From the NCBI GenBank assembly GCA_007674295.1, contig CM017455.1, forward strand, positions 62,001-126,000: a DNA stretch of 64,000 nucleotides. The letters run 5' to 3'. The translations under genes were made by a program, and so were the position numbers. Shown here in pieces: positions 28,467 through 37,544 of the stretch (the first letter of the stretch is position 1; every line of letters starts with the position of its first letter). Under the pieces are notes generated by a model. That model had not been told where the DNA came from. It ran no database searches and saw nothing but the letters and a program-made list of their open reading frames with translations. This stretch comes from Antonospora locustae (taxonomy: Eukaryota > Microsporidia).

Positions 28467-30524
28467 TTATAAATCGTAGAGTTCGATGTCATTTTTAACG
28501 TGAGCTAGATCATCTTTTTCTATTGGCTCTCCATTATCTACTATCATAGCTTTTCCAATTAATCGGCTAACATCTACTCCTTTCTTAAGTAGTAAGGTAC
28601 AGCAATAAATTATTTTTTTAATGAGTACCTGATCTTTACCATCTAGAACAAAGGAGTCAAAAGCAGATAACAGAATTTTTGTATGCTCTCCAGTTTTATA
28701 GATAAAAACACAAATCCTGTACACAAATTCTGCTACGTTTGGATTTTTAGCATTCAGAAGCCAGTAAACAGATTGGTCAACCCATAATCTGTGGCCTGAC
28801 TTTATATGATTCAAAACTTTACAGAACTTGGAGATCAAAATGTCTGTAAACCTTCCAAAGTATTCGTAAAAAAATACAGTTAGGTATTGCCTTATTTCAT
28901 CATTTTTAGTCTGATAATATATTTCCACAACTTCCTCCAGAAATAAGTCTGTGCCTTTAATCAACATAACTTTGGTGACTGGAATCAATGTTTCTTCGTT
29001 AACAGACCCATTTCTGGCCAAGTATTCCACAATATAATTCTTAAGATTTTCATTCATAGGGTCACATAGGTACAGATCAACGATAAGCAGAAATGTTTCA
29101 GTGATATTTTCTATCAGGACCTGTAGATGTTCTTCAGAGGGTCTTTCTAAATAATAAAAAAACAGTATGTCGAAGATGAGTCTCCTGCTAGCAGCATTTT
29201 CATATCTAGACAAAACTTCAACAACAATAGCATCGTGCAAATCAGAAAATGGTTGTACATTTTTCATAACACTCTTACACAAAAACAGAACACTTTCATT
29301 GCAAATGTTCTTCTTAATAAGAGTTCCTAAAAATGCGTAATCAGAAGATATGCATGGAATGGTAATAATTTCTTCGACAATCTCCTCAACAAAACTTTTC
29401 CCAAGCATCTTGTAGGCCATCCTCTTAATTGTGTTTTGGACATGACTTTCGAAGATTTCGTAAAATCTCAGTATTTGAAATAGATTCTTGGCCACTGGTA
29501 TTTTGTCGTGATTATTTATGGACTCGCAACACACTCTATATAAATTTTCTAAAAAAAGTTCTAGAGATATCATTTCTAAATGCTCTCTGCCAAATTCTTC
29601 TTCAATGAATTTCAAATGTTCCAGAAGCAGATAAGATGATGGTAACGAAATGGACTCTAAGTATTCTGAATCAATGCGCAGCTTGCAACTGTAAAAGTAA
29701 TACTTGAGTAGCTCTGCAAGATAAGAAAGCGCTTCGACGTCATAAAAATCAAATACAAGCTGCATGATTTCAGAAGTATTATAATCGTTCATACACTTTT
29801 TTCTGAAAATTTCTTTAGCATCAAAATCTCTTTCAACAAAAGATTTCTTCAATAAAAGCGTGCGTTTGTCTCTCGGTGCTTTTCTCAAGTCTATTAAAGC
29901 TAATTTTTCATAATAGAACACTTTTCTTACAGATTCACTAGGGTCTTCACATTTTGAGATAACACAGCTATATGTTGTTAAATCCACATCAACCGACCTT
30001 AGAGCTTCCTTCCTTACATCATGACTGGGATCATGTCTTATGAGATCTTTAAACAAACTCTGTATTGTTGTCTTTGGATTCAAAAGGGTATTCCTATATC
30101 TTTTGAGTAGTTTAACACATTCTTTCCTTACACCTTTATCTTTATCAAACAACTTTTCACTCAATCTGGTCAGGTCCCCGTTATTTATATCAAATAATTG
30201 TAAAAGAGAAATAGCATTTTTTCTAACCTTTTTATCTCTGCAAGATATTACGGAAAGAAGAAAACTATAAAGCTGGTGTACAAAATCCATAGAATTGTTA
30301 CTAATTTTATGTTCGTAAATAATTCTTTTTAAGAATGAATATACACCTTTTGGTATTTCTTGTTTTGGAGAAAGTAACACAATGGCCATTACTTTTCTAA
30401 ATTCTTCAAAACTATCGCTATTTTCAAGAATCCTAGTAATAATTCTGATATTTTCGTTGTACTTGTGCCCACTACATGTCTGAATTTCATTAAATATGGT
30501 TCTTATGTGAGACGCTGTATCCAT
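28467..30524 (-). CDS. Condensin complex non-SMC subunit CAP-G/YCG1-like
   Basis: A 685-residue HEAT-repeat protein. Conserved CAP-G blocks: SCRDKKVRKNAISLLQLF, FDKDKGVRKECVKLLKRY, then RHDPSHDVRKEALRSV and CEDPSESVRKVFYYEKLAL, followed by a D-RKAPRDKRTLLLKKSFVERD segment. CAP-G binds DNA with the kleisin and compacts mitotic chromosomes. Yeast YCG1 is about 1,000 residues, so this one is reduced. I place the start at 30524, where GGAAACCCCTATCAAA stands just before the ATG; in-frame ATGs at 30575 and 30563 would add up to 17 residues. Confidence 0.8.
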   Translation of the reverse strand: MDTASHIRTIFNEIQTCSGHKYNENIRIITRILENSDSFEEFRKVMAIVLLSPKQEIPKGVYSFLKRIIYEHKISNNSMDFVHQLYSFLLSVISCRDKKVRKNAISLLQLFDINNGDLTRLSEKLFDKDKGVRKECVKLLKRYRNTLLNPKTTIQSLFKDLIRHDPSHDVRKEALRSVDVDLTTYSCVISKCEDPSESVRKVFYYEKLALIDLRKAPRDKRTLLLKKSFVERDFDAKEIFRKKCMNDYNTSEIMQLVFDFYDVEALSYLAELLKYYFYSCKLRIDSEYLESISLPSSYLLLEHLKFIEEEFGREHLEMISLELFLENLYRVCCESINNHDKIPVAKNLFQILRFYEIFESHVQNTIKRMAYKMLGKSFVEEIVEEIITIPCISSDYAFLGTLIKKNICNESVLFLCKSVMKNVQPFSDLHDAIVVEVLSRYENAASRRLIFDILFFYYLERPSEEHLQVLIENITETFLLIVDLYLCDPMNENLKNYIVEYLARNGSVNEETLIPVTKVMLIKGTDLFLEEVVEIYYQTKNDEIRQYLTVFFYEYFGRFTDILISKFCKVLNHIKSGHRLWVDQSVYWLLNAKNPNVAEFVYRICVFIYKTGEHTKILLSAFDSFVLDGKDQVLIKKIIYCCTLLLKKGVDVSRLIGKAMIVDNGEPIEKDDLAHVKNDIELYDL

Positions 30525-30531
30525 TTTGATA

Positions 30532-30535
30532 GGGG
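30532..30535 (-). promoter_or_regulatory. CCCC start element deciding the CAP-G start
   Basis: CCCC lies seven bases before the ATG at 30524 and downstream of two in-frame ATGs. By comparison with other genes in the window it marks the real start region. Confidence 0.5.
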
Positions 30536-30698
30536 TTTCAGGTCTAACAAAAATAAGTTTCATGAGATAAAACATTATGTTTGTAACTACGTATTTATAA
30601 AAAAGCTTCGTAATAAAATTTATTTGTGACGATATGTCTTTCTACATCAACATATTTACAAGAAGAGTTCGTTTATTTTGCAAAAATTTTTACCCCAA

Positions 30699-31226
30699 AT
30701 GTGGAGATGTGGCGGAATAAAGGAATATAGGATTTATGGTTCTAAAATGCCAACAGAACAAGAGGTGGCCCCACAAATTTTTTTTCATAATGTTTTTGCA
30801 AAAAATGAGATCGTAGCTAGGTCAAGATTCAATAATCTCATGAAAACTAAGTATAAGATAAAATCTGGTAAAATTGTGATTTTGAAAATTGAAGAATTAG
30901 TAGAGGATTTGAAAGACATGAAGATTAAAAACTATGGAATACAACTTGTATACAGATCTAAAAAAGGAATTCATAACATGTATAAGGAGTTTAGGTCTAT
31001 AAGTAGGTGTAAGGCAGTGGAGATGCTTTTCAACGACATGGCAGGAAGGCATAAAGCTAAAAGAGACGACATTAAAATAGTATCTCTTAAAGAGTTACGT
31101 TCTGAAGATCTAAGAAGAGATAGGGTTATTCAATTTACAAAGGATGATGTTATGTATCCAGTATTCAAGAAGGTGTTAAATTCAAAGTATGATTTTGTCT
31201 TGAAAGGAACTAATATATTTAATTAA
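30699..31226 (+). CDS. RPL20: Ribosomal protein eL20 (RPL20/L18a)
   Basis: A 175-residue large-subunit ribosomal protein. It starts just before the family's YRIYGSKMPTE block, continues with FFHNVFAKNEIVARSRF, and has the diagnostic KNYGIQLVYRSKKGIHNMYKEFR and MAGRHKAKRDDIKIV blocks, then KFTKDDVMYPVFKKV-like ending. Length equals that of yeast eL20. CCCC and two A stand right before the ATG at 30699, so I place the start there; the open frame upstream has no ATG. Confidence 0.95.
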   Translation: MWRCGGIKEYRIYGSKMPTEQEVAPQIFFHNVFAKNEIVARSRFNNLMKTKYKIKSGKIVILKIEELVEDLKDMKIKNYGIQLVYRSKKGIHNMYKEFRSISRCKAVEMLFNDMAGRHKAKRDDIKIVSLKELRSEDLRRDRVIQFTKDDVMYPVFKKVLNSKYDFVLKGTNIFN

Positions 31227-31875
31227 AGAATTAGTCTAACACTTCTTAATCAACAAGTATGCATACAAAAATTTTTAACTTTCCAACTTAATACAAATAT
31301 GCATTTGTGCGTCAATTTCAAATTACAATTTTATCAAATTATTTAAAATCAATTTACTACTAACATTTTAATCAAGGTGGAACGCATTCCTTACGCAATA
31401 TTAACTACACTCTTAGAAAGAGGTTAAGATTGTGTTATCATCAGCTTGGTCATTGGTATCAGCGTTTCAACAAGTTGGTTCAAAATCATTGGATTTGAAA
31501 AATAAATTTTTAGCTAAGCAGTTTTCGGTGTCTTTTTTCTGCTTTCATAAATTAGAAAATTCTTTCAAGTGTATATAACACTGTGAAGAATTTTATTATG
31601 ACTTATTCATACGAAAAACGCATTTTAGCATATTCTTATGTGCATTTACACTTATGAAAAAAATAGATAGTGTTAAACATAGTTGATACTTAAATATAGA
31701 AATTACTTTCGAAATGCAATGCTATATATAAGTCTTATTATTTAAATAAACACTGCTGTTATACATTATCTATAAATTGTGAATTCCGAAAAACTAACAA
31801 GAATAAGTTTTAAAAATTAAATTCTAGTAAAAATCAGCCATTAAGTAATTCGTAAAATAAATCGTTTTGTTAATT
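31227..31875. other. Intergenic, possibly with decayed coding fragment
   Basis: About 650 bp. A segment around 31380-31510 is less AT-rich and is open in one plus frame for some 50 codons without an ATG, which may be a relict. Nothing else is recognised. Confidence 0.4.
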
Positions 31876-32052
31876 TTATGAATTCAATAGGACCTTAAGC
31901 ATGTTTTCATCTGCTTGTAGTCTTATTACAATTTTATCTAACATTATCCTTTTCTTTTTTAAATCCTTTTCTATCTTTACGATGTTTTTCATGATACTTA
32001 TAATTTCATTGTTTGTATACATAGTATTTATGGATGTTTGGATATGGGGCAT
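31876..32052 (-). CDS. Very small coiled-coil ORF, 58 aa
   Basis: A 58-codon ORF. The likely coiled-coil segment is MKNIVKIEKDLKKKRIMLDK followed by IVIRLQADENMLKVLL, a clean amphipathic helix that is unlikely in random AT-rich DNA. CCCC occurs directly after the first ATG (32050-32052) and before a second in-frame ATG at 32022, so translation may begin at the second, giving 48 residues. I do not recognise the family; size and character are those of small kinetochore or tethering subunits. Confidence 0.4.
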   Translation of the reverse strand: MPHIQTSINTMYTNNEIISIMKNIVKIEKDLKKKRIMLDKIVIRLQADENMLKVLLNS

Positions 32053-32452
32053 GTTCTGAACAATAACCTAAACATATGTTCAAGAGATATGCACATCTGT
32101 TAGAACATTATAATATAAAATATAATGTCCTTGATTCTTATTTTTGATTTGAAGAATGTTTCTAATGAGAATTTTAAGCAATATCTTTTTGCATATTATG
32201 TGCTTATGTTCTTGAATTACATGTTAAACTAGGTTAAATAAACATTTGGCTTGCGATAAAACAAATAGTACATAGTATCTTTATAAATGATGTTAACGCG
32301 TTTATGTATATTACTATAAATTTTACTCTTTAATAAGGCTTACTTTTATTAAGTTGAATGACGTGCATATGGTCATACATTTTTAAACTTAACTTTCAGT
32401 TTTTAAATAAAAGTTGTGGTTTTGCATAATACTAGCATAGCGTGTATTCTCT
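32053..32452. other. Intergenic, nothing recognised
   Basis: About 400 bp of AT-rich sequence between two minus-strand genes. Confidence 0.5.
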
Positions 32453-34114
32453 TCAACTTAGATGCTTTATGTTTAACTCATCAAAAGCCTCATTTAAAAA
32501 TTTTGTGAATTCAATCCTTAGGTAAAACTTTTTTGCTCTTGTTTTGTAGCTTCTACATTGAAGCACAAGACGGCAATTTAGCTTATCGATTGTAGTGAAG
32601 TTCTCAGACGTAGATTCTAAGGAAAATTTTCCGTGAAAATCAAAATGATGAAGAGCTAGGAACTTGGAAATCTTGTTACACAATTTTTGATATACATCAG
32701 TAGAAATATAAGGATCAAGCATGAATTGAAATACCATTTTTTTTTCAGGTGCTCTCGTCATATTGATGAGGTTTTTTTTCCATAAACTGCTGTTTAAGTA
32801 TTTTATTTTTCCACCATTACTACCAAGAAACGACGTATTTGAAAGCCCAATTTCGTAGACTTTGAGATCTATTCCATCAATTATTACATCGTCACCGACA
32901 TCAAATGGATGGCTTAGAACAAATACAACATTAAAATAGAGGTCAGTTGCCATTCCACTTATCAGAAAATGAAGAACCAGAGCACTACTAAGTGCAAATG
33001 TTAACAAGTCCTTAAGTTGGATTCCAAATATCACAAGATATGCTAGCATAAGAAAGCCAAACATGACTGAATATAGTGCGTCTCCTACAATATCTACAAA
33101 CTTTTCTGCGATCTCTATGTTTCTTTCAAGATTCATCCTCTCTGCAAAGAAAGATATTATCGTATCCCTGAAATCTTTTTTGGCTATCTCTTTGTCATTG
33201 CTCGTATCAAAAAAAGAGAAAGCTTGTAGGGAAACTTGTTTGTTTGGAAATATAGAGCTAAAATCTTCGAATGTAAGCTTATTTCCATCACTACTAGCTT
33301 TAAGAAACACATCTCTGGCTAATGTTTTGGCGTCAAATAAATTATATATTTCAGGCTTTTGTAAGAAAAGATCCCCTATTTCTGTTGTCTCTATACTTCT
33401 ATGGTGCAGGTCTATGTGTGATCCGTTATCACTGGTAGAATCACCATAATAACCACCGCATATTAAATCCAAACAGCCTTTGGAGTATGAATCGCTACTA
33501 GATACTTCAAATATTTCATATCTATAATTCTTCATTGCATGGAGTATTTTTTCTCTTATGTCTACTTGATTTATTTTCGCATAAAGACTCTTCTGAAGAA
33601 AATATATATAGAAGTTCTCTATCGAAAATGCAGCTGCAGTAAGTAGTGTAGAAGTAATTACTCCGCTTAGGACTATTCTCCTTGCATATTTGTAAAATAA
33701 CGGAGTGTCTTCTTCGATATTTTGTAGAAAATACAAGTTTATCAAGAACCATATTGTAAGCGCAATCGGCCTGTTCATATTTTCTATATGCCGCTTAACA
33801 AATGTGCTAGTTATTTGTTTTAGCATATTCGATATAATCCTCACTAAACTAACTACTATACTAAATGATCCAAAAAACACAGTCAGAAAACCCAAAATGA
33901 TATTCAGACTAATACCCTTTATGGACATTCTAGTATAATTCAAGAGATATCGTATAATAAATATACTTAAAGATATTAGTGCTATGTAGTTGGATATCTT
34001 CTTTATTACATCGAACGCGTTTTCAAATATTGACTTTTTCTTTATTCGAGGACTAAACTCTCCAACCTCAGCGTCTATAGTGTCTTCGTACCAGTCAAAG
34101 TCGTTATTTTGCAT
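32453..34114 (-). CDS. MscS-like mechanosensitive channel with EF-hand-like segment
   Basis: A 553-residue membrane protein of the eukaryotic MscS-like (MSY) type. Several membrane segments in the first 170 residues are followed by a soluble part with DAKTLARDVFLKASSDGNKL and FFDTSNDKEIAKKDF, EF-hand-like helix-loop-helix stretches in the position of the EF hand of fungal MSY1/MSY2. Then come two more membrane segments, the last being the pore helix (LVLHFLISGMATDLYFNVVF), followed by SHPFDVGDDVIIDG, the start of the MscS beta domain. Such channels release ions on membrane stretch and guard against hypo-osmotic shock; in fungi they sit in the ER. A second copy lies at 42119-44050. Confidence 0.85.
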   Translation of the reverse strand: MQNNDFDWYEDTIDAEVGEFSPRIKKKSIFENAFDVIKKISNYIALISLSIFIIRYLLNYTRMSIKGISLNIILGFLTVFFGSFSIVVSLVRIISNMLKQITSTFVKRHIENMNRPIALTIWFLINLYFLQNIEEDTPLFYKYARRIVLSGVITSTLLTAAAFSIENFYIYFLQKSLYAKINQVDIREKILHAMKNYRYEIFEVSSSDSYSKGCLDLICGGYYGDSTSDNGSHIDLHHRSIETTEIGDLFLQKPEIYNLFDAKTLARDVFLKASSDGNKLTFEDFSSIFPNKQVSLQAFSFFDTSNDKEIAKKDFRDTIISFFAERMNLERNIEIAEKFVDIVGDALYSVMFGFLMLAYLVIFGIQLKDLLTFALSSALVLHFLISGMATDLYFNVVFVLSHPFDVGDDVIIDGIDLKVYEIGLSNTSFLGSNGGKIKYLNSSLWKKNLINMTRAPEKKMVFQFMLDPYISTDVYQKLCNKISKFLALHHFDFHGKFSLESTSENFTTIDKLNCRLVLQCRSYKTRAKKFYLRIEFTKFLNEAFDELNIKHLS

Positions 34115-34399
34115 AGTTTAGCTTTGATGTTTTTTAAGTTACTTTAAACAACAAATGAACTTGTATACATCCACACGTTGTTTTGCATGTGGAATAATTG
34201 TCTCAATTCTTGATGTTTCAATGCGTATGAGTTTTCTCTCTTTGTTGCATGTTCCGTCTGTAATATTACACATTTTTGGATAAATTGTGGAAACAATATA
34301 GTGAATTGTGTGGCATTTTTAATTATAACCTACATATATATAATATAGATGTTGCATGTTTACTATTAATATTACCTAATGCTTTTTCCCACTATATAG

Positions 34400-35338
34400 C
34401 TAAAAAAGTAGATTCTTTATAAAATCGGATATTTTTTCGTAAATAGAGGGGTGTTGGCTTTCAACCTCCTCTTTTGCTATATTTTCTTCCATTATAACTT
34501 CCGCTCTTTTAAATTCCATGATTCTGCTTTTATTGATATTTTCGATTGTGTTTTTGTATTTATTCTCAAGATTAAAGGACAGGAAGTTTCTTCGAAAGAA
34601 AATATTTTTATGAACCTTTCCAAATGTTTCGTAGAAGTCTTTTCCTCTATAAGAACTTATTGTTTTCCTCCAGTCATTAATACTCGTAAAGTACAAGTTA
34701 ATAAGAAAGTCAAGAACCTGAAGCAGTCGCTTATCACCTATCTCGTTCCAGCTTCCTATATTAAGAGTATTTTCATGAAATTTGTGATTGTATTCATTTT
34801 CTTTAGATGCAATACACACAACCTTTTTTAGATTTCTGTTCAAATGTTTTGGTTCAAAGAGTTTTTTATCTGGAACAAACAAACGATAGCTTATGCAACC
34901 ATAAGGATCAATTTTTTTGTACAAACTCTCATCATCCAAACTAGTTATTGAGACTAGTTCGTATATATGTGCTAAATGAAACAAAAAAACATCAGAGAAC
35001 TTCCGCTTGTATGCGGAGAAGCAGAAGTTAAGGGGAAAAAGTCTGGGCTTAATCAAAATATTCTCTACATCGAAAAGCACAACTGGTTTTTTTTGGTCTT
35101 GTTCAGGTAGCGTGGGAATGTTGTCAGCTTTTATTATAGTGAGCAGCTTTTCAGAAATTCTTTTTATGTAGCCACATGTACCGATTTTATCGTTCACACT
35201 AGGTCTTCCAAGCCAATACATAGATACTCCAGACAAAACAAGACTGGTAGAAATGAACGGAAAACCCTGCTTCAGATATTCAGAATGAATTTTATAAAAA
35301 ATTCTGATTACATCAGAAGAAATCCAACATGCACGCAT
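34400..35338 (-). CDS. TIM50: TIM50-like mitosomal inner-membrane translocase subunit
   Basis: A 312-residue NIF/HAD-fold protein. Residues about 27-44 form one membrane segment; the HAD domain follows with PVVLFDVENILIKP, where the phosphatase motif D-x-D-x-T/V is degenerate (D90-V-E92), then KRKFSDVFLFHLAHIYELVSI, DPYGCISYRLFVPD and LNRNLKKVVCI. The stretch INDWRKTISSYRGKDF matches the TIM50-specific V-x-D-V-R-P-I-L region, which separates it from NEM1/Dullard phosphatases. TIM50 receives preproteins at the TIM23 channel, so this implies protein import into the mitosome. ACCC lies 8 nt before the ATG. Confidence 0.78.
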   Translation of the reverse strand: MRACWISSDVIRIFYKIHSEYLKQGFPFISTSLVLSGVSMYWLGRPSVNDKIGTCGYIKRISEKLLTIIKADNIPTLPEQDQKKPVVLFDVENILIKPRLFPLNFCFSAYKRKFSDVFLFHLAHIYELVSITSLDDESLYKKIDPYGCISYRLFVPDKKLFEPKHLNRNLKKVVCIASKENEYNHKFHENTLNIGSWNEIGDKRLLQVLDFLINLYFTSINDWRKTISSYRGKDFYETFGKVHKNIFFRRNFLSFNLENKYKNTIENINKSRIMEFKRAEVIMEENIAKEEVESQHPSIYEKISDFIKNLLF

Positions 35339-35381
35339 ATTCTATGGGTTGCTATAACTGTATTAAAAATTATCAAGAATT

Positions 35382-37082
35382 TTATTTAACTAGGGATTGA
35401 TTAATTACATCAAGCAGCCTTTGTGATTCTTTTAAGATATCAACAGGCGTTAAACTAAGGATACTATACCGCATTCTGGGTTCATTATTGTAAAAGTCCT
35501 GCTTTCCCCTAATTTTCAGCCCATACTCCTTAAAATACAATGACTTCACAGTTGATTGCAACTGTGAGGAATTGTTTTCGCCTATCTCCTTTAAATCTTG
35601 TGCAGACATTCCAAAAAGCTCTAAGCCCACATCATTAAACAAGTTAGCCCAAAGCTGTCCGCTGAAGTCACTCACGTGTACAGAAACCATATATCTTTGA
35701 TCACATTTATCATAAATGTCATTGCACTTTTCGCATCTATATTTTCCACTGTCTTCTAAAATAACCTTTTTGTTGCAGTTTTCGCCTACACAGCTGTCGT
35801 ACCAAAGGTTATCTTCTTTAATGTATATGAATTGTCCAATTATGAAGGAGTATTCTAGTTCATTATCCTTTATTTCTTGTATGCAACTTCTTCTTTCTTC
35901 TCTCTTTGGAAGAGTGACTTTCAAGTCTTTTCCGATTTGGTTAAACCAACCCTTGAGTTCAAATGCCCTATCAATATCTGGATTGACTATTATTTGCGAG
36001 GAACTAATTGTAGACAAGTTTATTCCGTTATACTCTCCAGCCTTTATTGACTTTATAGCTATAACTGGATTTCCATCTAGTTCTATTTCCGTTTTTGATC
36101 CCCAAAGCGTCACTCTGATACAACCGCTTTCATCCAAAAGCATCAAATCCCGCTTTTTGTTTTCTTTTTGTGTACTTTTGATTGTGACCTTTGATACTGG
36201 AAACACCTCCTTTACAACACCAATCACATCGAACAGTTGAGCACTAACAATGAGATCTTTAATCTTAGTAAAATTAAAAAAGTATTTTGGTTCAGTTTCT
36301 CCAAGTGCTTGTGTGACCTCAGAGTTTTTATCCAAATGAATCTCGTAATCCATGTTATTGTTAGAATATTGCTTATTAGCCATCTTTACGGAACCTTTCG
36401 ATATGATGTACACCTTACCAATCTCAAAAATAGGGTAGAACACGTCCACAGCATCTGTGAAAGCTACGACCTTGATTTGAGCAGTTTCATCTGCTATCTC
36501 TAGACTGAATATTTTTCCGTTTCCTCTCGACGTTGTAAAGCTCCTTATGTCACTTTTCATAACAACTCTGCCTTTTATTGTCCATTTACTGATAAATGGG
36601 TTTATTGATATTATAGAATTAAACCTCTCATCTAACTTAATTCTCTTCATCGGGGAATGGCAATCTTGGTCTTTTTCAGCATTTATTGATACATCGACTT
36701 TTTGCAATGGAACAGGCGGACTGGTCTTTGCTGTTGTTATACTTAGGGGATTTCCAATTTTTAGATTACAATCTTCAAATGCTTCTAGCTTTTGAATATA
36801 AACAAAGTAGTTGTCATTCTTGCTTCTAACAGAGAAGCTAGCGAGCTTGATTAGCGAAAGATTTTTTATCAACCCACGGTCAAAATGGCCTGTATATATA
36901 GAAGAAAGAATTCCTTTTATGTAATAAACGCCGTCTGAAAGATTGACCCTTACACGGGGTTTTTCTTCGGGCTGTTTATCAACTTTTTCTAACTTAATTA
37001 TTTGAAACACAGGATACAAAAACAAAGGATGGTCTTTCTGATTGTTGTACACAGCTTCAGATGTTCCAGCTTCTATCTTCAT
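35382..37082 (-). CDS. RFA1: Replication protein A large subunit (RPA1/RFA1)
   Basis: A 566-residue single-strand DNA-binding protein. An N-terminal OB-like domain (about 1-105) is followed by a polar linker, DBD-A beginning at INPFISKWTIKGRVVMKSDI, DBD-B (FDVIGVVKEVFPVS), and the zinc-containing DBD-C with CVGENC, CEKCNDIYDKC and FSGQLWANLFND. This is the full RPA70 layout, slightly shortened. CCCTC abuts the ATG at 37082. It is 43 bp upstream of TIM50 on the same strand, close enough for overlapping transcripts. Confidence 0.95.
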   Translation of the reverse strand: MKIEAGTSEAVYNNQKDHPLFLYPVFQIIKLEKVDKQPEEKPRVRVNLSDGVYYIKGILSSIYTGHFDRGLIKNLSLIKLASFSVRSKNDNYFVYIQKLEAFEDCNLKIGNPLSITTAKTSPPVPLQKVDVSINAEKDQDCHSPMKRIKLDERFNSIISINPFISKWTIKGRVVMKSDIRSFTTSRGNGKIFSLEIADETAQIKVVAFTDAVDVFYPIFEIGKVYIISKGSVKMANKQYSNNNMDYEIHLDKNSEVTQALGETEPKYFFNFTKIKDLIVSAQLFDVIGVVKEVFPVSKVTIKSTQKENKKRDLMLLDESGCIRVTLWGSKTEIELDGNPVIAIKSIKAGEYNGINLSTISSSQIIVNPDIDRAFELKGWFNQIGKDLKVTLPKREERRSCIQEIKDNELEYSFIIGQFIYIKEDNLWYDSCVGENCNKKVILEDSGKYRCEKCNDIYDKCDQRYMVSVHVSDFSGQLWANLFNDVGLELFGMSAQDLKEIGENNSSQLQSTVKSLYFKEYGLKIRGKQDFYNNEPRMRYSILSLTPVDILKESQRLLDVINQSLVK

Positions 37083-37302
37083 GAGGGCTAGTTTCTATAT
37101 TTTATTTATATTTCCCGCCTTTTACGATATTGATACAGCTATTGTATGTGGTTGTGATTTGAAGATCATTTCAACTCTGTGTGCGAGGAAAAGTAACAAA
37201 TCTGAGCTGAGAATAGTTAAGTTTAAAAAACAGAGTAATTTAGATAATTTTAATGCTATCATAAATGCTGCTGACAAAGTCGTCTTCAGTCCTATGTTAT
37301 GA
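37081..37302 (+). CDS. Possible 73-aa ORF divergent from RFA1, overlapping start codons
   Basis: The CATG at 37080-37083 supplies an ATG on both strands. The plus-strand ORF encodes a hydrophobic start (FYILFIFPAFYD) followed by a basic, structured-looking part (CDLKIISTLCARKSNKSELR). A CCCGCC lies inside the ORF after ten codons but no ATG follows it. I do not recognise it; it may be a real small gene with an unusual start, or chance. Confidence 0.25.
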   Translation: MRASFYILFIFPAFYDIDTAIVCGCDLKIISTLCARKSNKSELRIVKFKKQSNLDNFNAIINAADKVVFSPML

Positions 37303-37544
37303 AACAATACCTGTATAGGAAACAAAAAAGAGAAACGTGTTATAAATTGCTGACAGAACAAAAAACATAACGAACTTCACAAAACATGTATATTTTTTTC
37401 TATTAACGCTTCGTATTTACATTGCTATGTGTTGAGAATTGCGGAAAAACTTTTAAAATAATAGAAATGAACGAAAATGTTTTTACTAAATGAGCAGCAT
37501 TCACCAAACAGCTAATTAAGGTATATTTAAAGTAGCTATTTAAG
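37303..37544. other. Short intergenic region
   Basis: About 240 bp of AT-rich 3'-flanking sequence; nothing recognised. Confidence 0.4.
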
